Shown one piece after another: positions 42,002 to 50,486 of a DNA stretch of 64,000 nucleotides; positions within the stretch are counted from its first letter, which is position 1, and each line of letters begins with the position of its first letter. Source of the DNA: JANPIX01 sp031425195. GTDB lineage: Bacteria; Pseudomonadota; Alphaproteobacteria; Rhodobacterales; Rhodobacteraceae. The notes under the pieces are model-generated. The model searched no databases. It worked only from the letters and a program-made list of their open reading frames with translations, and was not told the DNA's origin. The position numbers were made by a program, and so were the translations under genes. The stretch covers positions 186,001 to 250,000 of the forward strand of contig JANPIX010000009.1 in NCBI GenBank assembly GCA_031425195.1, read 5' to 3'.

Positions 42002-42864
42002 CAGTCCACCGCCCGTGGGAAAAGCCCGCGCGGCCGGATCAGCAACACCACCAGAAACACAAGATGCCCCGCCAAGATCTGCCATTCCGGGTTGATCGCC
42101 GCCCCGAAGGTCTGCGCCACGCCGATGATGATCCCCCCGGCCAGCGTGCCCCACAGGCTGCCCAGCCCGCCGATGATCACCGCCTCGAACGCATAGATCA
42201 GTCGCGCAGGGCCAATCGATGGGTCAAAATTCGCCCGCATCCCAAGGTACAGTGCCGCAATCGTCACCACCACCATCGCAAGTCCCGTGGCCAGCGCGAA
42301 CACATCCGCAGGCTTGATGCCCATCAGGCTCGCCGTCACCGGATCATCCGACACCGCCCGGAACGCGCGGCCCGTGGCTGTGCGGTAGAAAATCCAGTTC
42401 AGCGCCATGATCACGATCAGCGCCGACGCAAAGGTCAACAGCGGCATGATCCCCACCGTCACCACCCCCAGATCCACCGACGCGCTTTCCAGCGCCCCCG
42501 CAGGCACCCGGCGACTGTCCGCACTGAACCCCTCCAGCATGGCATTCTGCAGCGCGACCGAAAGACCAAAGGTCACAAGCAGCGGCGGCAGGATATCCTT
42601 GCCCAAGGTCCGGTTCAGCACATATCGCTGCAGCGCCCAGCCAAAGGCGAACATCACGGGCGCAGCCAGCAATGCCGCCACAAACGGGTTCAATCCCAAC
42701 AGCGTCACCGCCATCAGGATCAGGAACGCCGCACAGACGATCAGATCGCCATGCGCCAGATTGACGAGCCGCATCACCCCGAACACCAGGCTCAGCCCCG
42801 CCGCGAACAGTGCGTAAAGCCCGCCCAGCAGCACCCCCTGCACCAATGTATCAATCCAGATCAT
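42001..42864 (-). CDS. Branched-chain-type ABC transporter permease (LivH-like)
   Basis: A 287-residue permease. It has the GGLYALFAAGLSLVFGVMRLVNLAHG segment and VIIGGLGSLWGTLAGGI family motifs. I chose ATG 42864, which begins the first helix; the longer frame upstream overlaps the ATPase gene. Its stop codon shares bases with the LivM-like start. Confidence 0.92.
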   Translation of the reverse strand: MIWIDTLVQGVLLGGLYALFAAGLSLVFGVMRLVNLAHGDLIVCAAFLILMAVTLLGLNPFVAALLAAPVMFAFGWALQRYVLNRTLGKDILPPLLVTFGLSVALQNAMLEGFSADSRRVPAGALESASVDLGVVTVGIMPLLTFASALIVIMALNWIFYRTATGRAFRAVSDDPVTASLMGIKPADVFALATGLAMVVVTIAALYLGMRANFDPSIGPARLIYAFEAVIIGGLGSLWGTLAGGIIIGVAQTFGAAINPEWQILAGHLVFLVVLLIRPRGLFPRAVD

Positions 42865-42904
42865 GCCCCTGCCCCCGGCCTGCAGCCACACCCGCCCACA
42901 CCCC

Positions 42905-43615
42905 TCATGCCGCCGCTCCGAAATAGGCGGTGTGAATGGCTTCACGACTCACCTCTGATGGTCGCCCCGTCAGGGTCACGCGCCCCTCCATCATGCAATA
43001 CACCCGGTCCGCCACCCACAGCGCCTGCCCGATGTCCTGCTCCACAATGACAAGGCTTGCCCCCGCCGCCTTGATACGCGGCACGGCGGCATAGATGTCC
43101 TTAATGACAACCGGTGCCAGCCCAAGGCTGATTTCATCGCACAGCAACAGATCCGGGTTGGACATCAGCGCCCGCCCGATGGCCACCATCTGCTGCTGAC
43201 CGCCTGACAGCGCAGTGCCCGGATTGCCCCGCCGTTCGCGCAAGATGGGGAACAATTCGTAAACGGCGTCAAGCGTCCAGACCCCGCCTGTCTGCCGTTC
43301 CTGCCCGCCGATCAGCAGGTTTTCCTCGACCGACAGCGACGGAAACAGCTTTCGCCCCTCGGGCACCATCGCAATGCCGCGCTTCATCACGGCGTCGGCG
43401 GGCAGCGCGCCGATCCCTTCGCCCTTCCAAAGCACCTGAGCCGCAGCCGACCGCAACACCCCGGTGATCGCCCGCAACAGCGTGGTCTTGCCCGCACCGT
43501 TGGCCCCGATGATCGCCACGGTTTCCCCGGCTTCCACCCGGATATCCACTCCGAACAGCGCCTGAAAATCCCCATACCGCGCCGTCAGCCCGCGCGTTTC
43601 CAAAAGCGCCGTCAT
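42905..43615 (-). CDS. Branched-chain-type ABC transporter ATP-binding protein (LivF-like)
   Basis: A 236-residue ATPase: Walker A GANGAGKTT (about 37-45), VPEGRKLFPSLSVEENL (LivF hallmark), signature ALSGGQQQMVAIGRAL, Walker B LLCDEISLGLAP, where the Glu is retained. ATG 43615 overlaps the LivG-like stop by four bases. It works with the LivG-like ATPase. Confidence 0.92.
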   Translation of the reverse strand: MTALLETRGLTARYGDFQALFGVDIRVEAGETVAIIGANGAGKTTLLRAITGVLRSAAAQVLWKGEGIGALPADAVMKRGIAMVPEGRKLFPSLSVEENLLIGGQERQTGGVWTLDAVYELFPILRERRGNPGTALSGGQQQMVAIGRALMSNPDLLLCDEISLGLAPVVIKDIYAAVPRIKAAGASLVIVEQDIGQALWVADRVYCMMEGRVTLTGRPSEVSREAIHTAYFGAAA

Positions 43616-44340
43616 ACCTCGATCCCCAGATAGATCTCGCGCACCTCTTTCGACGCCATGATCTCCTGCGGCGCGCCCAGCCCGATCACCCGCCCGAACT
43701 CGAGCACCAGAATCCGCTCCACCACCGATGTCAGGGCATGCAGCACATGTTCGATCCACACGATCGTCGTGCCCGCCGCATGAATGTTGCGGATCGTCGC
43801 GACAAGCGCCTGACATTCCCCTTCGGTCAACCCGCCCGCAATCTCGTCCAGCAGCAACAGCTTTGGCCCGGTCGCCATCGCCCGTGCCAGTTCCAGACGC
43901 TTGCGCTCCAACAGGGACAGGCCCCCGGCAGTGGTGTTGGCGCGGCGCATCAGTCCGGTCTGTTCCAGAATGTCGGCGCAGATGTCCGTCACCTCCCGCT
44001 CCGCCAGACCCCGGCCAAAGGCAGCGGCCACCACCAGATTTTCAAACACCGTCAGCCCGTCAAACGGCTGCGGAATCTGGAAACTGCGCCCCACCCCGGC
44101 CTTCACCCGTGCCATCGCGGGCTGCCGCGTCACGTCCTGACCCAGAAACACAACACTGCCCGCATCGGCCTGAATGTTCCCGGTAATCAGGTTGAACAGG
44201 GTCGATTTCCCCGCCCCGTTCGGCCCGATGATCCCCAGCGCCTCGCCCGCGGGCACGTCAAAGCTCACGTCATCGGTCACCTTCAAGGCGCCGAAACTTT
44301 TGGAGACGTTCCGCAAACTCAGGATCGGGGTCATCATCAT
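43612..44340 (-). CDS. Branched-chain-type ABC transporter ATP-binding protein (LivG-like)
   Basis: A 242-residue ATPase with Walker A GPNGAGKST (about 39-47), FQIPQPFDGLTVFENL, LSLLERKRLELARA in place of the LSGG signature (common in LivG), and Walker B LLLDEIAGGL. Three ATGs in a row (44340, 44337, 44334) follow GGAAGG; the spacing fits 44334 or 44337 best, but the first is reported. It is preceded by a GC hairpin after the binding-protein gene. Confidence 0.9.
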   Translation of the reverse strand: MMMTPILSLRNVSKSFGALKVTDDVSFDVPAGEALGIIGPNGAGKSTLFNLITGNIQADAGSVVFLGQDVTRQPAMARVKAGVGRSFQIPQPFDGLTVFENLVVAAAFGRGLAEREVTDICADILEQTGLMRRANTTAGGLSLLERKRLELARAMATGPKLLLLDEIAGGLTEGECQALVATIRNIHAAGTTIVWIEHVLHALTSVVERILVLEFGRVIGLGAPQEIMASKEVREIYLGIEV

Positions 44341-44391
44341 CCTTCCGAAAACCCCGGCAAGTGCAGCACACCCGTCGGGGGATGGGTCTTG

Positions 44392-44415
44392 CCCGGCCCC
44401 GCATCGGGGGCCGGG
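44392..44415 (-). other. Intercistronic hairpin after the aromatic binding-protein gene
   Basis: CCCGGCCCC (44392-44400) and GGGGCCGGG (44407-44415) form a perfect 9-bp stem with a 6-base loop, eight bases beyond the binding-protein stop on the minus strand. No T-tract follows. Confidence 0.65.
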
Positions 44416-44422
44416 GTGAAAA

Positions 44423-45697
44423 TCAGGCCAGCGCTTCCATCGTGCCGCCCGTGGGAATGTTCGGCGCGGTCTTGTTGTCCACGACCACCAGATCGAACGT
44501 CCCGTCGTCCTTGCGCCGCCACTGCCCGCCCACCAGCGGTGTCTTGCAGACGTTGGTCGCGGCAAAGGGTGGCAGACCCGCGCCGTCGAACACAACCTTG
44601 CCCACCATCGTGTCCAGATTGGTCGCGGCAATCGCCGCAGCCACGGCATCGGCATCGGTCACGTCACTGACGCGGCCCATGACGTTCGCCGAAATCTCGA
44701 ACAGCGAATGGATGAACCCGATGGGCTGGGTCCAAGGACGCCCGGATTTCGCGGTGAAATCCGCCGCCAGATCGGCCGCCGACTGCCCGGTCAGCGAAGA
44801 CGAGAATGGATGCGTCGGCGACCACCAGACTTCGGACGAAAGGTTGTGCCCGGCCTCGCCCAGCGCTTCCACCGATTGCGGGAACAGGATGGCCTTGGCC
44901 ACAGTCGCGGCCTTGGGGTTAAACCCCTGCTGTTTCGCCTGATTCCAGAACGTCGTGAAATCCGGCGGAATGACAACGCCCGTCACGATTTCCGCATTCG
45001 CCGCCTTGAACGCGTTGATCTGCGCGCTGAAGTCGTCCGACAGGTTCTGATACCGGCCCGGATCGGTCAACTGGAACCCTGCCGCAGCAAAACCAGGCCC
45101 GACGCCCACATTCGGATCGCCCCAGGCGTTGCCGTCGGCGTCGTTCGGGAACAGGCCGCCCACCATCTTGTTGGTGTCCAACTGGCCCCACATGTTGGTG
45201 AACACCGCGATCACATCTTCCAGCCCCCAGAAATAGTGGAAGGCAAAGTTGAACGGCTTCCAGCTTGCCGGGTCGGCGGGGTTGCCCTGTTGCCCGATGA
45301 ACCACGGCTGCCAGGGTGCCTTGGTCGACAGAACGGGCATCCCTTCCGCTTCGCAGGTGGTGGCCACCGGATTCGTCGTTTCCGGGGTCGATGCGACGAT
45401 CATCATGTTGATCTCGTCGTCGACGATCAGTTCCTTGGCGACTTCAGCCGCCCGGTTCGGGTTGGACTGGCTGTCCTTGACGATCACCTCAAAGTTGCGG
45501 CCCGCCTCGGTCGCAAGGAACGCCTCGATGTTATAGGCGTCGCTTTCGGCAAACCCGGCCAGCGGCCCCGATTGCGGGCTGACATAGCCCAGCCTGATCT
45601 TTGCGCCCTGCGCAATCGCCGGGGCCGCAAGGCCCGACGCCGCCACCGTCAAACCCGTGGCGGCGCTTGTCTTCAGAAATCTGCGTCTGGATATCAT
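44423..45697 (-). CDS. ABC transporter substrate-binding protein (Leu/Ile/Val-binding type, Tat-exported)
   Basis: A 424-residue periplasmic binding protein. MISRRRFLKTSAATGLTVAA carries a twin-arginine motif. KIRLGYVSPQSGPLAGFAE and VIVKDSQSNPNRAAEVAKELI mark the type-1 (LivJ-like) fold. ATG 45697 is preceded by GGGAGGAA. It is placed between maleylacetate reductase and the LivG gene, so it most likely binds the aromatic substrate of this operon. The exact ligand cannot be told. Confidence 0.9.
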   Translation of the reverse strand: MISRRRFLKTSAATGLTVAASGLAAPAIAQGAKIRLGYVSPQSGPLAGFAESDAYNIEAFLATEAGRNFEVIVKDSQSNPNRAAEVAKELIVDDEINMMIVASTPETTNPVATTCEAEGMPVLSTKAPWQPWFIGQQGNPADPASWKPFNFAFHYFWGLEDVIAVFTNMWGQLDTNKMVGGLFPNDADGNAWGDPNVGVGPGFAAAGFQLTDPGRYQNLSDDFSAQINAFKAANAEIVTGVVIPPDFTTFWNQAKQQGFNPKAATVAKAILFPQSVEALGEAGHNLSSEVWWSPTHPFSSSLTGQSAADLAADFTAKSGRPWTQPIGFIHSLFEISANVMGRVSDVTDADAVAAAIAATNLDTMVGKVVFDGAGLPPFAATNVCKTPLVGGQWRRKDDGTFDLVVVDNKTAPNIPTGGTMEALA

Positions 45698-45745
45698 GGT
45701 CGTTCCTCCCGTCGTTTCTTGGTTCATGGTCTGGTCAGGCTTGCG

Positions 45746-46807
45746 TCAACTGTCCGGACGGCGTCCCTCAAACGCCGCCTGCAACAAGTTCCGGATGTCG
45801 TCACGCCCAAACGGGCGCGGGTTGGCATAGGGGTTGCGCACGGCAATATCCGCCGCGCGGTCAAGATCGGCCTCCGTCAGCCCCAGATCGCGCAGCCGCA
45901 TCGGTGCCCCGACGGATGCCGCAAAATCCCACAGCCCCGCCCCCGGCGGCCCGCCGAACACCTGCGCCACCGGGGCCAGAAGGTCGGGCACAGCCACGGC
46001 ATTGAAGGCCGTCGTGTGCGGCAACAGGATTGCATGGGTTTCGGCATGGGGCGTGTTGAAGGATCCGCCCAGAACATGCGCCAGCTTGTGATGCAGCGCC
46101 ATGCTCACATAACCCAGCGCCGTCGAACAGCACCACGCCGCATACAGCGCCTCGGCCCGCGCCTCCCGGTCGGTCGGCTCGGACTGCAAGCGGGGAAGGC
46201 TGTCGCGGAAAGCAGGCAGCGCGTCCCGGCACATCAGTTCGATCACCGGGCTGCGGTCGGGCGCATAAAGCGCCTCCATCGCATGGGCGATGGCATTCAT
46301 CGCCGACGTCACTGTCATGGCAAAGGGCAGTGTCAGCGTCAGGTCCACGTCATAGACGACCGTTTCGGGCCGGATCGACGGATCCCGCCGCGTGGTCTTT
46401 TCGCCGCCCGCCGTCTCACCCAGAATATCGGTCATTTCAGATCCGGCATAGGTTGTGGGGATCACCACCTGATCCGCCCCGGTGCGCGTGGCAATCGCCT
46501 TGCCCAGCCCCGTCGTCGATCCGCCACCCAGACTGACCACGCAGTCCGCACCGCTGGCGCGGAACGCGTCAATCGCGGCATCAGTCACCTCCACCGGCGT
46601 ATGCATCACCGCCCCCGCGAACACCCCCGCCGCCAGCGGACCAAGCTGTGCGGCAAGACGATCGGCATCATCCTTCTGATGCGGCGTCGACAGCACAAGC
46701 GCGCGGCTGTGACCCAGCCGCCCCACCTCGTCCCCGACTTGCGCAATCGTGCCCGCGCCAAACACGACGCGCGTGGTCAGGGCCGGGTGGGTAAATTCAC
46801 GGATCAT
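45746..46807 (-). CDS. Maleylacetate reductase (iron-containing ADH superfamily)
   Basis: A 353-residue NAD(P)H-dependent reductase converting maleylacetate to 3-oxoadipate. VVSLGGGSTTGLGKAIA (GGGS nucleotide motif), PTTYAGSEMT, and the HKLAHVLGG and TPHAETHAILLPH segments are the known family features. The length is typical. ATG 46807 overlaps the stop of the hydrolase gene. It acts right after hydroxyquinol 1,2-dioxygenase or a hydroquinone dioxygenase route. Confidence 0.93.
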   Translation of the reverse strand: MIREFTHPALTTRVVFGAGTIAQVGDEVGRLGHSRALVLSTPHQKDDADRLAAQLGPLAAGVFAGAVMHTPVEVTDAAIDAFRASGADCVVSLGGGSTTGLGKAIATRTGADQVVIPTTYAGSEMTDILGETAGGEKTTRRDPSIRPETVVYDVDLTLTLPFAMTVTSAMNAIAHAMEALYAPDRSPVIELMCRDALPAFRDSLPRLQSEPTDREARAEALYAAWCCSTALGYVSMALHHKLAHVLGGSFNTPHAETHAILLPHTTAFNAVAVPDLLAPVAQVFGGPPGAGLWDFAASVGAPMRLRDLGLTEADLDRAADIAVRNPYANPRPFGRDDIRNLLQAAFEGRRPDS

Positions 46808-47460
46808 CGCGGCGTCCCCATCGTGACCGAGCGGCCCGAGGCCAGATCGCCCAGAATACTGTCAAGCATCGCCAGTTCCGGCGCTGATACCACATGCGCG
46901 CGGCCCGGAAACAGATCGGCCCGCAGCATGGCCCCCATGCGCCCGAATTCCCCCACCGCATCGGCAAAGGCCGCCACCGGGATCCACGGGTCCGCATCCC
47001 CGCCTGTCAGATAAACCGGCAGCCCCGCCAAGGCCACGGCAGGCCGCGCATCCGCTACTACGCCCACCCGGCACCCGGTAAAGGCGACAAGCGCCTGCGC
47101 CGCCGCCCCCCGCGCCACATGCTCGATCGACAGACAAGCCCCCTGACTGAACCCCGCGAGCATCAGTGGCCGCCCCGCGACAGCCGCCCGCGCCACATCC
47201 ATCGCCTGCCCCAACTGCATCAAAGACTGCCCCAACTGATCGCGCGTGAGCGGCGTCAGCGGGTCAACCGCCCGCGCCGTATACCACGATTTCCCCGCCG
47301 CCCGTGGCAGCGCGAAGGCCACCCCCGCCACCGTCAGATGCCGGATGATGGCCTCGTCCATATCCTCGGGTGTCTGGCCCCGTCCGTGCACCAGCACGCA
47401 CAGCGCCAGCGCCGCGTCCAGTTCACAACCGCGCCACACCAGATCACCCAAGGCCGACAT
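46804..47460 (-). CDS. Alpha/beta hydrolase (phospholipase/carboxylesterase family, MhqD-like)
   Basis: A 218-residue serine hydrolase: nucleophile Ser in AGFSQGACLS, Asp in TGGDADPWIP, and His in PGRAHVV. The GRGQTPEDM segment after the first beta-strand matches carboxylesterase/phospholipase 2 proteins. It is encoded right after the hydroquinone dioxygenase (TGATG overlap), the same pairing as MhqD with the ring-cleaving MhqO in Bacillus. It probably hydrolyses a ring-cleavage product; the exact reaction is inferred. Confidence 0.88.
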   Translation of the reverse strand: MSALGDLVWRGCELDAALALCVLVHGRGQTPEDMDEAIIRHLTVAGVAFALPRAAGKSWYTARAVDPLTPLTRDQLGQSLMQLGQAMDVARAAVAGRPLMLAGFSQGACLSIEHVARGAAAQALVAFTGCRVGVVADARPAVALAGLPVYLTGGDADPWIPVAAFADAVGEFGRMGAMLRADLFPGRAHVVSAPELAMLDSILGDLASGRSVTMGTPR

Positions 47461-48416
47461 CAGAACGTTGCCGGTTCCAGACCGCGCACCATTTCGTCGC
47501 GCCGATCTTCAAACCACGGCGGGAACACCAGCGTCTCGCCCGTGTGTCCTGCCGGTTCGTCCTTGGTCCAGCCTTCGGGCGTCGTCCAGGCAATCTCGAA
47601 CAGTGCCCCGCCAGGCGACCGCACATACATCGACTTGAAATAGTTGCGGTCCTTCTGCTCGCTCACGTCGGTGAACCCCATCCCCTCAAGCTGCGCCTTC
47701 AGCTTGATCTGGTTTTCCTCGTTCCCGGTGTTCAGCGCCAGGTGATGGATCGTCCCCCCGGCCAGCATCCATGTTCCCTGCTTGCTCGTGTTGTCCAGCA
47801 GCACCTCCACCACCGAATGCGGGCCCAGATTGTCGGGCACCGAATACATCAGCCCCTCGTCCGACTTTGCCTCCAGCTTCAGTTCCATGCCGCCCATCAG
47901 GAATTCGTCCATCGACGACAGATCGTAAACCGCAACCCCGCCGCCATAGATGCCGCGAATGCCGGTCTGCGCCGTTACTCCCTGCGCCTCGTTCACGATC
48001 ACGGGGCGCGTGTCGGCGGGATTTTCCACCAGTTCATGCGCAATCCCGCAGGGATGCGCGAACAGCACGCGGGTCAGGCCAAAGCGGCTTCCCTTCGTCG
48101 CGGGCACACCATGCTTGTTCAGACGGTCCACCCAGAAATCGGCGGCACCCACAGGAATGCTCTGCATGATGGTGCGCGACTGATTGGTGCCGCGACGGCC
48201 ATAGATGCCCGGCTTCTTGAACGGGAAAGTGGTGATGATCGTGGACGCATCGCCGTTCTTCGATCCGTAATACAGATGATAGACCGGCACCGTGCCATCG
48301 AACAGAACCGTCCGCTTGACCGAATACAGGCCAAGCGTCCGGGTATAGAAATCATAGTCTTCCTGCGCACCGTCGGTGCTCATGGTCAGGTGATGATAGC
48401 CGCTCACGAATGCCAT
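47460..48416 (-). CDS. VOC-family hydroquinone ring-cleavage dioxygenase (PcpA/LinE/MhqO-like)
   Basis: A 318-residue extradiol-type dioxygenase with tandem glyoxalase-fold modules. The metal ligands H9 (YHHLTM), H225 (TIHHLAL) and E274 (GALFEIAW) are spaced as the PcpA ligands His11, His227 and Glu276. PcpA/LinE cleave para-hydroquinones between C1 and C2. It differs from the intradiol enzymes of the operon, so a 1,4-dihydroxy substrate is likely. The length fits the family (about 320). The ATG lies 17 bases after the second intradiol gene. Confidence 0.9.
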   Translation of the reverse strand: MAFVSGYHHLTMSTDGAQEDYDFYTRTLGLYSVKRTVLFDGTVPVYHLYYGSKNGDASTIITTFPFKKPGIYGRRGTNQSRTIMQSIPVGAADFWVDRLNKHGVPATKGSRFGLTRVLFAHPCGIAHELVENPADTRPVIVNEAQGVTAQTGIRGIYGGGVAVYDLSSMDEFLMGGMELKLEAKSDEGLMYSVPDNLGPHSVVEVLLDNTSKQGTWMLAGGTIHHLALNTGNEENQIKLKAQLEGMGFTDVSEQKDRNYFKSMYVRSPGGALFEIAWTTPEGWTKDEPAGHTGETLVFPPWFEDRRDEMVRGLEPATF

Positions 48417-48433
48417 GTCGTTTCCCCCTTTTG

Positions 48434-49315
48434 TTATGGTTTGCTGCGCCGGTTCCGCGGCACGACGGCCGCGGGAACCAGCACGAATTCAACGTTCAGT
48501 CTGCGGCCCGCGTCAGGGCCGGGCACCACCGCGAAATCCGCCAGCAGTTCGGGCTTGACCCCGAACAGCGCGTCATGCCCGATCGCCGGGTCTTCGCGGT
48601 CAAACACATGCGTGGTCAGCACGTCATGGCCCTCTGCCGTCACCCGGAAATGCACATGCGCCGGACGCTCAAGACACAGGCCAAGTGCGGTCATCAACTG
48701 GCCCACCGGCCCATCGCTGGGCAGGGCATAACCCTTTGGCATGACCGTCATGAAATGGAACCGCCCGTCGGCATCGGCCCGGAACCGCCCGCGCAGATTG
48801 AACTCGGGCTGGTGATCCGGCTCCTGATTTTCGTAAAGCCCCTCGAAATTCGCGTGCCACACCTCGACCATCGCCCCCGCGACCCCGGACCCGTCCAAAG
48901 ACAGAACCCGCCCCGTGACCGACAAGGGCTGCCCCCGCCCATCGCGCGACAGATTGGCCCCCAGAGGCAGGTCAGGCGCATCGGGCCGGTAAAACGGGCC
49001 CGGCAGGCTGTTGGGCGTGGCCCCCTCGGGCCGAGCACAATTCAGATCCTCGACCAAAGTGGACACGCCGATCACATCGGCGAGCAAAACCCACTCCTGC
49101 CGCCGCGCATGGGCGCTGTGACCAACATCCGTCAGGAAATCGAGAACGGCTTTCAACTCGTCCGCCGTGGGCCGCAGTTCTGCAATCGCACTGTGCAGAT
49201 GCCCGACAAGCGTCAGCAACCCCTGCGCGGGACGCTGCGCCGTCACATCGCCCAGCCGGTTGGCCAGATCGTGCAAGGGTGATCCCGCTGTATGACTGGA
49301 TTGCGCTCCGTCCAT
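48434..49315 (-). CDS. Second intradiol dioxygenase (hydroxyquinol/catechol 1,2-dioxygenase-like)
   Basis: A 293-residue intradiol dioxygenase. Iron ligands Y161 (GLYENQ), Y196 (GYALPSDGPVG), H220 and H222 (RPAHVHFRV) are all kept. It is clearly diverged from the copy at 38301. ATG 49315 is chosen, leaving 92 bases for the divergent promoters; an in-frame ATG at 49378 would add 21 residues and reach to within 30 bases of the LysR start. It heads the 12-gene operon. Its substrate preference may differ (hydroxyquinol against catechol). Confidence 0.87.
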   Translation of the reverse strand: MDGAQSSHTAGSPLHDLANRLGDVTAQRPAQGLLTLVGHLHSAIAELRPTADELKAVLDFLTDVGHSAHARRQEWVLLADVIGVSTLVEDLNCARPEGATPNSLPGPFYRPDAPDLPLGANLSRDGRGQPLSVTGRVLSLDGSGVAGAMVEVWHANFEGLYENQEPDHQPEFNLRGRFRADADGRFHFMTVMPKGYALPSDGPVGQLMTALGLCLERPAHVHFRVTAEGHDVLTTHVFDREDPAIGHDALFGVKPELLADFAVVPGPDAGRRLNVEFVLVPAAVVPRNRRSKP

Positions 49316-49407
49316 TCCGCCTGGGGCCTCCCCTCCCCGTGGGTTTACCTTAGCGGCGATTTCAGGCCCGTTGATCATTTGTGCGCAGGTCATTATAGCA
49401 TTGTGGT

Positions 49408-50358
49408 ATGAAGCTGAACGAACGCCACCTGATCCAGCTTGCCGCCGTGCTTGATGCGGGCGGCGTCACCGAAGGTGCGGCGCATCTGGGTCTGACCCAA
49501 CCCGCCGTCAGCCGGTCGCTTGCCATGCTGGAGGCGCGGGTGGGCGAGCCTTTGTTCATCAAGGGCAAACGTCCGCTTCAGGCCACAACCCTGGGCCAGC
49601 AACTCGCCGCCCATGGCCGCATCATCCTTGCAGCCTCGCGTCAGGCCTCGGACGCGGTTCAGGGGTTCCTGCGCGGCACCAAGGGCACGGTGCGCGTGGG
49701 CGGCGTGCCGTTCTTCATGGATGCCATGATCAGCCGCATGATCGCCGATTTCCAGAACACCGAACCCGACATTTCTGTCCATCAAAGCTATGGCAACCTG
49801 CCCGAACTTTCCGCCGCTCTCGACAGTGACCAGATCGATATCGGCATCGTGCCCATGGGTCTGTTCGATGCCGCTCCGGGGTTTGAATTCACCGAAATCC
49901 TGCCCGGCCGCAACATCGTGGCCTGCCGCGCGGGCCATCCGCTGCTGCGCAAGCCCCGCCTGCAAACCTCTGATCTCATCGACTACCCCTGGGTCGCCCC
50001 GCTGCCCGGTTCGCCCCTGATGTCAGACCTTCATGCCATCCTTCTGACCATCGGCATGTCCGAACTCAACATCCGCTATTCCGGCGGATCCCTGATGAGC
50101 GTGATCAACTACATGGCCGAATCCGGCGCGCTTGCGGTGCTGCCCCATTCCGTCGTGTTTGCGCAGCGGCGCGAAAACCGTATTGCAGTGCTGCCCTTCG
50201 ACATCCCGCAACCGAACCGTTCGCTGGGCATCCTGCGCCGCGTGCGGGGGGCCAGAACGCCTGCCGCCGACAGATTTGCGATGCACGTCATCGCCGCCTT
50301 CGAAGACCTGAAACACCTGATCAAACGGCACGAAAAAAGCATCGTCTGGGGCCGCTGA
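49408..50358 (+). CDS. LysR-family regulator (probable activator of the aromatic operon)
   Basis: A 316-residue LysR-type regulator. The HTH spans about residues 10-42 (AAVLDAGGVTEGAAHLGLTQ, then PAVSRSLAMLEAR). The effector domain has VRVGGVPFFMDAMISRM. It is divergent from the aromatic operon with 92 bases between start codons, the usual arrangement for pathway-specific control by a ring-cleavage substrate or intermediate. A T-N11-A box was not identified with confidence. Confidence 0.92.
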   Translation: MKLNERHLIQLAAVLDAGGVTEGAAHLGLTQPAVSRSLAMLEARVGEPLFIKGKRPLQATTLGQQLAAHGRIILAASRQASDAVQGFLRGTKGTVRVGGVPFFMDAMISRMIADFQNTEPDISVHQSYGNLPELSAALDSDQIDIGIVPMGLFDAAPGFEFTEILPGRNIVACRAGHPLLRKPRLQTSDLIDYPWVAPLPGSPLMSDLHAILLTIGMSELNIRYSGGSLMSVINYMAESGALAVLPHSVVFAQRRENRIAVLPFDIPQPNRSLGILRRVRGARTPAADRFAMHVIAAFEDLKHLIKRHEKSIVWGR

Positions 50359-50486
50359 CACACGGCCCGCGCCCGGATCAATCTTTCTTGTGCCGTTGTA
50401 ACGTTGCTTGACGCTTGGCGCAGTTACACCCGACAAGGCGCGACGCGGTCTCGGCCTCTGCCGCAACGTTTTTGACAGGATCCTGC

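Noticed and set aside
49316..49393. Longer N-terminus of the second intradiol dioxygenase
   Set aside because: It would leave almost no room for the two divergent promoters, and the added residues are not conserved-looking; kept only as an alternative.
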